DNA of 35,091 bases, taken from assembly GCA_003555145.1 (NCBI GenBank), contig PWID01000124.1, positions 1 to 35,091 on the forward strand, in the 5' to 3' direction. The notes beneath the pieces are model-generated. The model saw only the letters and a list, made by a program, of their open reading frames with translations. It had not been told where the DNA came from and searched no databases. Positions 28,172 through 35,091 of this stretch are shown here, in pieces. Within the stretch, counting starts at the first letter, position 1, and each line of letters starts with the position of its first letter. The stretch comes from Balneolia bacterium. GTDB lineage: Bacteria; Bacteroidota; Rhodothermia; Balneolales; Cyclonatronaceae. The position numbers and the translations under genes are program-made.

Positions 28172-28864
28172 TTACTCTTCTTCGTGGGGCCATTCGGCCA
28201 GTGCAGAGAATCCATCTCCATCCCGGAAGGATTGTCCTGTACCGTTGGGGATGCGTTCGTCCACATCGCTATTTTCAATCATCACGCCGGCATAATGTGG
28301 TTCTTCAATACCGTCGGCTGTGAGAATACCGGAGTAGAGACTAATCATGGTTACTGTTCCTTCTTCAAACTCCTGCACCTGCTCTACAAAAATGGTAAAG
28401 GCATTACCATCGCCTGAAATAAAGCTGCTGGTTGGTAATATCGTAGGTTCGTGGGCTAGCGTCATTTCCAGCGTTAACTCATTATCGTCCATATTCTGAT
28501 CACTGAAACGGATGTACATATCATACCAGGTACATCCACCACCTGCACATGGATCGTCGGGTACCAGCGTTTCTATTAGCTTCATGGGTGCCATAATTAT
28601 AGTTGGAGCGAGAGCATTCTTTTGACCGCCTGATAAGGTGCTTACTACATCTGGCGGGGTAAGTCCACGGTGAATCGGAATATCTAATTCATCTTCAAAA
28701 AGGCTCATGAGTTCATCATCTACCAGGTCTCTGATGTTTTCACTCAGGTCGTCTTGTATTTCATCAGCATCGCTGCCGGAAACATCGCAAGAAATTAACG
28801 TAAATGTTAAACCAAGAATAAGGAAATAGATGTACAGCTGAATTGGCATTCTGGTAGAAATCAT
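28172..28864 (-). CDS. Hypothetical lipoprotein
   Basis: Signal sequence MPIQLYIYFLILGLTFTLISC (lipobox LISC); start chosen at internal Met, ORF track extends to 28909. Confidence 0.7.
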   Translation of the reverse strand: MISTRMPIQLYIYFLILGLTFTLISCDVSGSDADEIQDDLSENIRDLVDDELMSLFEDELDIPIHRGLTPPDVVSTLSGGQKNALAPTIIMAPMKLIETLVPDDPCAGGGCTWYDMYIRFSDQNMDDNELTLEMTLAHEPTILPTSSFISGDGNAFTIFVEQVQEFEEGTVTMISLYSGILTADGIEEPHYAGVMIENSDVDERIPNGTGQSFRDGDGFSALAEWPHEEE

Positions 28865-29102
28865 AAATGTAATCGTGGTATTATATTGATAATAAGTCGT
28901 TTGTATCATATTTCGGACAAGTTTTGCCTGAAAGCTGTTATAGAGTGCGAATAAATACCATAGACTCGTTCATTTTTTTATTTAATTCTGAGCGGTTTAT
29001 TTATGGGTAGTGTTATAAAGCAAATATTCCCTGAAATGCATCCTTTTGAGTGAACAATGAACACCGGCCTGAATAGTATAAGGTGTCCTTAAGTGTTAGG
29101 AA

Positions 29103-29136
29103 TAAAAAAGCCCCTCCGATCAAAGAACGAAGGGGC
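29103..29136 (-). terminator. Rho-independent terminator of the T9SS protein gene
   Basis: On minus strand GCCCCTTCG-ttctttgat-CGGAGGGGC followed by TTTTTT. Confidence 0.85.
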
Positions 29137-29168
29137 AAGCTTAATGAGAGCGGTATTATCAAATATCT

Positions 29169-31700
29169 CTACTTTATCAACAGCATTTTCCGGGTCTCAG
29201 AAACACCATTAGCCGTAATTTGGTAAAGGTATATGCCGCTGGATAATCGTGTTGCATCGAACACAGAGAAGTGGGTACCCTGTGCCTGATTCTCATTTAC
29301 CAGCGTAGCAATTCGCTGCCCGGCAATATTGTACACATCGAGCCGTACCTGTGCGTTTTCGGGCAGCGTGTACTGTATAGTTGTAGTCGGATTGAATGGA
29401 TTTGGATAGTTCTGATACAACTTAACTGTATTGGGAAGATCTATTGGATCTGGTCCGATGCTTACAGGAGGCGTGTAGTCAAGGTCAAGACTCCATACGG
29501 TTAAACCTGCTGCCGGCTGATTTCCGGCACGGGTAAAGCGACCGCTTAGCCAGAGATCGGTTTCCCAAACCAGAAAATCATCAACCCTTCCGTTTACTCC
29601 AAAACCAAGGGGCAACCAGCTTGTTCCGTTATCTGCCAGCCGGGCGATGTTGTTTAGCTGGGTGCCCATGTAGCTGTCGAACAGTCCGCCTATGTACAAT
29701 GTGCCTTCCAGCATGGCCAGCGCTCGCACGCCAAACCCTGAGCCTGAGTCGAGCGTATTACCTGCTCGTTCCCAATCTCCTTGTCCAGACAAATTAAGTT
29801 TGGCAACATAGCGCGCGGAAGACTCAACCAGGTTCGTAAAATTACCGCCGATATAGAGGTAGTTGTCGTGAACCATCAGTGTATATACATCGTTGTTGGG
29901 CTGGACGGTAGCTACCGGCTCCCACACTTCTTCAGTGAGATGATACCGTGCTACACGTCCAGTGTTAATTCCGCCAGCCTGAGAAAATGCTCCGGCGGCA
30001 TAGAGGTAGTCATCATGGATAGCTATATCATAGATTATTCCGTTCGTTCCGTCACCAAGAGGGTGGAAGCTGCCGGTTGGTATGTGGTAGCGCATAATTC
30101 TGTTTCCGGAAACTCCACCTGCCGAAGCGAAACCGCCGGCAAAAATGAGGTTGTCCTCGTGCACAGCAAATGCATAAATGGTGCCGCCCATCGTCTGCCC
30201 CTCGGGAATTAAAGCTTCCCATTCGTTAGTGCTGAGGTTGTATTTTGCTATTCGATTCAGATTTGTCGCAGTTGATGTTCCGAAGTTTCCGCCTACATAA
30301 ATATATCCATCGTGCTTTTTTAAGGAATGTACTTCTCCGTTGAAGGTGACTGCAGATGGGAACGGGGTCACCTGAGTCCAGTTTCGGCTTCCGGGGTTAA
30401 ACGAAGCCACACGGTCGGCGCGCAGATTTCCGGAGTTTATGAAAAAGCCACCGAGGATAATATTGTCACCTGCCCGGTACAAAGCATTGACACGTCCTTC
30501 ATGCGTTATTCCATTTCCGAGACTCCTCATTTTATCTTCCGCGGGAATGTAGGTAAATATTCGTCCGCTGTTAATGCCGCGAATCCTTGGCATGGAGCCG
30601 TAAGCAAGGATTTCATCACGAAAATGGTCTAACCCGAAGTATGTGCCGGATACGGCTAAGTCGGGGCTTTCAATTGGCTCCCACTGGCTGGATGGAAGAT
30701 GGAGTTTAGAAAAACCGCGGATGTTATCGTCGCCTATAGTGCTGTCCCAGTTATGTCCGCCCACATACAGATAATCTCCCGCCCGCAGCAAAGATCGCAG
30801 GAAGCTCTGTTGTTCAATTTCGTCGCCGACTGATGAAAACGTTTGCTCACTTCTGCTGTATTGAACCAGACTGCGAACCTGTGAGCCATCCGGCGCGGTG
30901 CTGAACGATCCTGCCAGCCAGATATAGTCTTCATCAAATTCAATATCATAGAAAGTGCCAGTAGCCTGATTCCCTATGGTGCTCCAGTCTCCGGTTTCCA
31001 TATTATAAATGGCTATTGAAGGAGAGTCAAGCCCGCTTATTGACGGGAAGTTGCCGAGCACGTACAGATGGTTACCTTCAGAGGCCAGTCGTTGAATACG
31101 GTCGCCTGCTACAGGAACTCCACCACCCATGTTGTCCCATTCGTTGTTTGTAAAGCTGTAGCGAGCTATGCTATTGGCGTCGATTCCGTCAACAGAGGAG
31201 AAGTCTCCGGCGATAAACATATAATCGCCCGATATATGAATATGTCTCACCTGATTATTAATTTCATGATTGAAGGGCTCCCATTCTTTAGTATCAATAT
31301 TCCATATCACCATGTAATCCGCAGATTCACCGGCAACCTGGGAAAAATCACCACCCAGATAAAGACGGTTTTCAAACCGGTCGATTGTTCGGGCAAAGCC
31401 TTGCCCCGGTCCGTCGGGTGTGGGATCCCATTGATCGGTTTTTCCGTCATAAATGGCAAAGCTGAATGCTTCAAGTCCACCTGCCAGATTAAGACGGCCC
31501 ACGGCATAAATAGTTTCTCCGTCAATTACGACATCCTGAACGGTTCTGGTTGGGTTTGGACCCTCAATTCCCGGTGATGAATTTGGCCAATTCCAGTTAT
31601 CGTTGGTAAGATCATCCTGCTGGGCAAACAAGGATGAAGCAGGAAGCAAAAAGATCAGAATTAGACCGGTTAAACGGATGGATTTTAATAGCGTTTTCAT
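29169..31700 (-). CDS. Secreted beta-propeller-like protein with T9SS type A C-terminal sorting domain
   Basis: N-term MKTLLKSIRLTGLILIFLLPASSLFAQQ signal peptide; many GxFxxxxG..IarYn..tn.W repeats; C-term YQNYPNPFNPTTTIQYTLPENAQVRLDVYNIAGQRIATLVN...GIYLYQITANGVSETRKMLLIK. ORF track extends to 31736. Confidence 0.92.
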   Translation of the reverse strand: MKTLLKSIRLTGLILIFLLPASSLFAQQDDLTNDNWNWPNSSPGIEGPNPTRTVQDVVIDGETIYAVGRLNLAGGLEAFSFAIYDGKTDQWDPTPDGPGQGFARTIDRFENRLYLGGDFSQVAGESADYMVIWNIDTKEWEPFNHEINNQVRHIHISGDYMFIAGDFSSVDGIDANSIARYSFTNNEWDNMGGGVPVAGDRIQRLASEGNHLYVLGNFPSISGLDSPSIAIYNMETGDWSTIGNQATGTFYDIEFDEDYIWLAGSFSTAPDGSQVRSLVQYSRSEQTFSSVGDEIEQQSFLRSLLRAGDYLYVGGHNWDSTIGDDNIRGFSKLHLPSSQWEPIESPDLAVSGTYFGLDHFRDEILAYGSMPRIRGINSGRIFTYIPAEDKMRSLGNGITHEGRVNALYRAGDNIILGGFFINSGNLRADRVASFNPGSRNWTQVTPFPSAVTFNGEVHSLKKHDGYIYVGGNFGTSTATNLNRIAKYNLSTNEWEALIPEGQTMGGTIYAFAVHEDNLIFAGGFASAGGVSGNRIMRYHIPTGSFHPLGDGTNGIIYDIAIHDDYLYAAGAFSQAGGINTGRVARYHLTEEVWEPVATVQPNNDVYTLMVHDNYLYIGGNFTNLVESSARYVAKLNLSGQGDWERAGNTLDSGSGFGVRALAMLEGTLYIGGLFDSYMGTQLNNIARLADNGTSWLPLGFGVNGRVDDFLVWETDLWLSGRFTRAGNQPAAGLTVWSLDLDYTPPVSIGPDPIDLPNTVKLYQNYPNPFNPTTTIQYTLPENAQVRLDVYNIAGQRIATLVNENQAQGTHFSVFDATRLSSGIYLYQITANGVSETRKMLLIK

Positions 31701-32008
31701 AGGTATAAGATTTGATTCCGTGTTGGCAAGGTGCAAAAGAAATGCTCGTAAGCATTTCCTGATAAATAATGCGGAAAAAGTCCCGGATTTTCCCGCCGGG
31801 TTGGTGCATTTTATGGAGCAGGATATTGAATTTTAGCTAAATAGAACTAAGTAGATATATTTCAATCCCTGAAGCAGTTAATCGAAATTCTGCAAGAGGT
31901 AATAAAATTCTGGGTAGTAGCCGGAAGTAATAGAAGACTTAGAGTCTGTTGAATTCCTGTTCTTGTCTGTTCACAAAATCTAATAAACTTATTAGAAATT
32001 GCTCCGGC

Positions 32009-32042
32009 TTGAAATTATCTTCATAAACTTTCCTTACCTTTA
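32009..32042 (+). promoter_or_regulatory. Candidate promoter of ackA (TTG ... TAccTTTa)
   Basis: TTG at 32009 and TACCTTTA at 32035 resemble Bacteroidota -33/-7 elements; spacing of 23 is long and the last base mismatches. Confidence 0.3.
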
Positions 32043-32086
32043 GACCTAGCTATGAAATTGACAAACCCCCAAAGAATACGAGAAGA

Positions 32087-33310
32087 ATGCTTGTACTTGT
32101 AATAAACTGCGGAAGTTCATCCGTTAAATATGATTTAATCAACACCGAAGATCAGACCGGGCTTTGCCGCGGACTGGTGGAGCGCATCGGTGCCGTTACG
32201 GCCATTGTGAAGCATGAGCCAACGGGGCAGAAAAAGGTAAAGGAAACTAAAACGATTCAGAATCATACCGAGGCGCTAAAGGAAATTCTGGGTTTTCTTC
32301 TGAGTCCTGATTCGCAGATTGTTAAGTCAGCATCCGACATTAAAGCAGTGGGTCATCGGGTGGTGCACGGTAGCGATATGTTTAAGGATTCCGTTCTGAT
32401 CGACGATGATGTGAAGGAAGCCATCGAGCAGGCCATCGATCTGGCGCCGCTTCACAACCCGCCCAATCTGAAGGGTATTGAGGCCGCCATGGAAGCTCTG
32501 CCCGACGTGCCGCATGTGGCCGTTTTTGACACCGCTTTTCATCACTCTTTGCCGGCCAAGGCGTATTTATACGGCATTCCAAACCGTCTGTACCGCCGCT
32601 ATAAAATCCGTAAGTACGGATTCCACGGCACATCACACTATTATGTGAGCCGGCAGTATTACAAGCTGATTCTGAAAGACTCAAAAGACACCAAAGTAAT
32701 CAGCTGCCATTTAGGTAACGGAGCGTCGATTGCCGCTATTGAGGGCGGTCAGTCGGTGGATACGACCATGGGCTTCACTCCGCTTTCCGGACTGGTGATG
32801 GGTACCCGAAGCGGTGATCTGGATCCGTCCATTTTGTTTTATCTGGTGGAGAAAGAAGAGTTACCGCTCAGTGATCTTCACGCATTGTTGAACAGACACA
32901 GCGGACTGATTGGCCTCAGCGGATACGCGGCCGACATGCGTGACCTCATTGCGGAAGCCGAAAAAGGAGATCGTCGTTGTCAGCAGGCAATTGATGTCTT
33001 CACCTACAAAATAAAGCAGTACATCGGCTCCTACATGGCTACGATGAACGGCTGTGACGCCATTCTGTTCACCGCCGGTATTGGTGAGAACTCGGCCCTG
33101 ATCAGAAAGAAGGCTGTCGAGAATATGGAATACCTTGGCATCAAGCTGGATGATGACCGCAACAATGATGTACAACCCGGCGAAATGACTCGTATAAGCG
33201 CCGATGACTCCAAGGTTGATGTCTATGTGGTGCCAACCAATGAAGAGCTTGTAATCGCCATAGACGCGGCCAAAATCGCGCAGGCATCGGCTCAGTCGCC
33301 CTGGATATAA
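32087..33310 (+). CDS. ackA: Acetate kinase
   Basis: 407-aa ORF; VINCGSSSVKYDL, GHRVVHGSD, HNPPNLKGIEAA, FDTAFHHSLPAKAYLYGIP, YGFHGTSHYYVS, HLGNGASIAAI, TAGIGENSALIR. Confidence 0.98.
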   Translation: MLVLVINCGSSSVKYDLINTEDQTGLCRGLVERIGAVTAIVKHEPTGQKKVKETKTIQNHTEALKEILGFLLSPDSQIVKSASDIKAVGHRVVHGSDMFKDSVLIDDDVKEAIEQAIDLAPLHNPPNLKGIEAAMEALPDVPHVAVFDTAFHHSLPAKAYLYGIPNRLYRRYKIRKYGFHGTSHYYVSRQYYKLILKDSKDTKVISCHLGNGASIAAIEGGQSVDTTMGFTPLSGLVMGTRSGDLDPSILFYLVEKEELPLSDLHALLNRHSGLIGLSGYAADMRDLIAEAEKGDRRCQQAIDVFTYKIKQYIGSYMATMNGCDAILFTAGIGENSALIRKKAVENMEYLGIKLDDDRNNDVQPGEMTRISADDSKVDVYVVPTNEELVIAIDAAKIAQASAQSPWI

Positions 33311-33380
33311 GGTTGAGACTGAGGTTAAGGTTTAAGGACGCGGATTGGCGCTGATTTTAGCGCTGATTAACGCAGATGTT
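33310..33380. repeat. Adjacent hexad (AGGTTN) and decad (CGCNGATTNN) micro-arrays
   Basis: AGGTTG AGACTG AGGTTA AGGTTT AAGGAC (33310-33339), then CGCGGATTGG CGCTGATTTTAG CGCTGATTAA CGCAGATGTT (33339-33380). Confidence 0.8.
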
Positions 33381-33403
33381 TAGTATGATGGAAAACTTTG
33401 GCG

Positions 33404-33442
33404 AGCCCCGGATTGGTTAATGACTGGTTTGGGGCTTTTTTT
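33404..33442 (+). terminator. Terminator downstream of ackA
   Basis: AGCCCC...GGGGCT followed by TTTTTT; imperfect interior. Confidence 0.65.
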
Positions 33443-34502
33443 ATTCCGGAAAAGCCTCTTCATTGATGCCGTAGATATGGAGCTCAATGTGTTCATCCAT
33501 GTGATGAATTTCGTGGATGTAGCCCTGGCTGATCATGTTGGTCCAGTTGTTTTCCTCAGGAATTCGCGTGTAGAACTGGGCATTGTCTGATAGCCGGTAG
33601 ATAAGATAATAATCATCATCATTCTCACGTGGTATCATGGTCGGTGTTGAAAACAGAATATAATCGTCGCTAAGAGAACCCATTCCTGCGACAATCATGT
33701 GCGGGCCGATTTCGGACATCCACTTAAACATATTTTCTCTGAACATCCGCTCGTTAAACCCGGGATTAACGCCATCAAAAATCCCGTCAAACAGAGGTGA
33801 CTTCATATCTGTAAACTCACCGGTTTCGATATCAAGAATATGCAGTTCGGGAGCGGAAGAAGTGGTGACAAATGCCAGGCCGTCCTGACTTACGGCTATT
33901 CCGCCGCCCATCATTCTGTATGAAAAAGCAGGATTGGGATGGTTCTCAAATCTTGTTTCCCAGATAGTGTTGCCGTTTGAATCGAAGCGCATCAGCAGCG
34001 GGATTTCTTCACCCGGGCGGGTTAAGTACCCCAAAAAACCGTCGTTCAGCCCTTTTATGAAATATGGAACGGGGAAGGAGTCGGTAAAGCGGCTCCCGCA
34101 GCTGCTGTCGCGCATGAAGCTGTGACCGGAAAGGGAAGGGGAATTGATAAGGAAAATGTGATCATCAGAAAAAGCCGCGCTGATGATGTACGTATCAACC
34201 CCGGGATGACAATCATCAATAACCAGTTCGGTCCAGCTGTCGCTCTCACTCAGGTAGAGCCAGACCTCTTGATTGCTCTCATCACCAATAAGCAAATCCC
34301 CGTTAGAGGCACGCTCAATATGAGAAAAATTACCAAATACAAACTCTGGCAAAAGCAGCTTCTCCTGAAGCAAAAATGCCGACTCGAAAGGAATATCGAT
34401 GGGGGAGTTGGTGTTTTGTAATCCATCTTCACCGCTACACGAAAGGAGGTTTAGCGAAATTATAAGTACAACCGACAAATGAAAGGATATCAGGCGTGTC
34501 AT
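33441..34502 (-). CDS. Lipoprotein, likely 6-bladed beta-propeller fold
   Basis: 353-aa ORF; MTRLISFHLSVVLIISLNLLSCSG lipobox (LLSC); repeats like IERASNGDLLIGDESNQEVWLY and IAVSQDGLAFVTTSSAPELHILDIETGEF. Confidence 0.75.
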   Translation of the reverse strand: MTRLISFHLSVVLIISLNLLSCSGEDGLQNTNSPIDIPFESAFLLQEKLLLPEFVFGNFSHIERASNGDLLIGDESNQEVWLYLSESDSWTELVIDDCHPGVDTYIISAAFSDDHIFLINSPSLSGHSFMRDSSCGSRFTDSFPVPYFIKGLNDGFLGYLTRPGEEIPLLMRFDSNGNTIWETRFENHPNPAFSYRMMGGGIAVSQDGLAFVTTSSAPELHILDIETGEFTDMKSPLFDGIFDGVNPGFNERMFRENMFKWMSEIGPHMIVAGMGSLSDDYILFSTPTMIPRENDDDYYLIYRLSDNAQFYTRIPEENNWTNMISQGYIHEIHHMDEHIELHIYGINEEAFPE

Positions 34503-34616
34503 GTACAGAATGAAAGGTTTGGGTGATGTATTTAAAATAGCTTCCGTGTGGTTTTACCGGTAATAAAACCTTGTTAACGAGTTATTGTTCGGCTCAAAAT
34601 CAATCTCAATCAGAAA

Positions 34617-34652
34617 CAGACCTGACAGGTTTCTAAAAATCTGTCAGGTCTG
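34617..34652. repeat. Perfect intergenic palindrome
   Basis: CAGACCTGACAG-gtttctaaaaat-CTGTCAGGTCTG; 12-bp perfect arms, extendable by G.T and three A-T pairs. Confidence 0.92.
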
Positions 34653-34797
34653 CAATTTTGCCATATTCGTCCGGTGGCATTGTTTGTGTTGATTATGATC
34701 CATGAAATACCGGCACCGTTCTGAAAATCAAACAGATGAAATTATCATCATGAAACCATCATCAGGCACATGAACAATGATCCAACCCCAAATTATC

Positions 34798-34825
34798 ACT
34801 GATTACTGTTTACTGATCACTGACA
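34798..34825. repeat. Heptad tandem array (ACTGATT ACTGTTT ACTGATC ACTGACA)
   Basis: 7-bp periodicity with CTG core read directly. Confidence 0.85.
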
Positions 34826-35091
34826 AACTGCAATCCCTCTCATCATCCTTTCACCAAGCTCGCTTTCAGCAGTTTCCCGCCAGTATTGAAGGGATATTTC
34901 AAGCAGGGCTTGGCCTTCATCTATATTCCCGGTTTGGCAAAGGATTCCGGCTTCGATGGCGCGTTGTTCGGCCAGGAAGGGGCTTTGGTCGTGTCCGGCG
35001 GCTGTGAGGATTTCGTGAGCCGTACGGATGCTATTCCGGGCCGCATCATCATCACCTATTGATAAATGATGGCGCGCCTCGAGCATATGAT
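34817..35091 (-). CDS. TPR-like protein, C-terminal fragment (5' end beyond window)
   Basis: Open frame to the window end; LSIGDDDAARNSIRTAHEILTAAGHDQ...AIEAGILCQTGNIDEGQALLEISLQYW helical-repeat pattern. Confidence 0.6.
   Translation of the reverse strand, partial: HMLEARHHLSIGDDDAARNSIRTAHEILTAAGHDQSPFLAEQRAIEAGILCQTGNIDEGQALLEISLQYWRETAESELGERMMRGIAVCQ

Noticed and set aside
34777-35007. 76-aa plus-strand ORF IITDYCLLITDKLQ
   Set aside because: Starts in the heptad array and overlaps the more convincing minus-strand TPR-like frame.

Overview
The window is a contiguous piece of a Bacteroidota/Balneolota-like chromosome. That lineage call rests on a T9SS-type C-terminal domain, TAnnTTTG-like promoter candidates and Bacteroidota-type protein families. 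It opens with the 3' end of a 5S rRNA and its terminator. The rest is mostly housekeeping and envelope genes: a SAM methyltransferase, a GT2/phosphoglycosyltransferase-like fusion, tgt, an undecaprenyl-phosphate sugar phosphotransferase, a dolichol-phosphate-mannose-synthase-like GT2, accA, an acyl-CoA thioesterase, nadC, DUF2085, a CPBP protease, DUF2007, cdsA, a TIGR01777 epimerase, a PQQ/VCBS-like lipoprotein, a BatA-domain protein, hflX, a CBS protein, a ~1000-aa TPR protein, aroA, hsp20, dnaK, a T9SS-secreted propeller-like protein, ackA and lipoproteins. I found no CRISPR array, transposon, phage or obvious defence system. The most unusual signals are (1) short-period intergenic micro-arrays, with heptads carrying a CTG core at three separate loci, a hexad+decad pair after ackA, and a composite repeat island upstream of hsp20; (2) a GT2 protein fused to a phosphoglycosyltransferase domain that has lost its catalytic motifs; (3) a TGT lacking the Zn-binding cysteines; (4) a BatA-type protein with a degraded MIDAS motif; and (5) a structured leader upstream of the large TPR gene. 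None of these could be checked against databases here.
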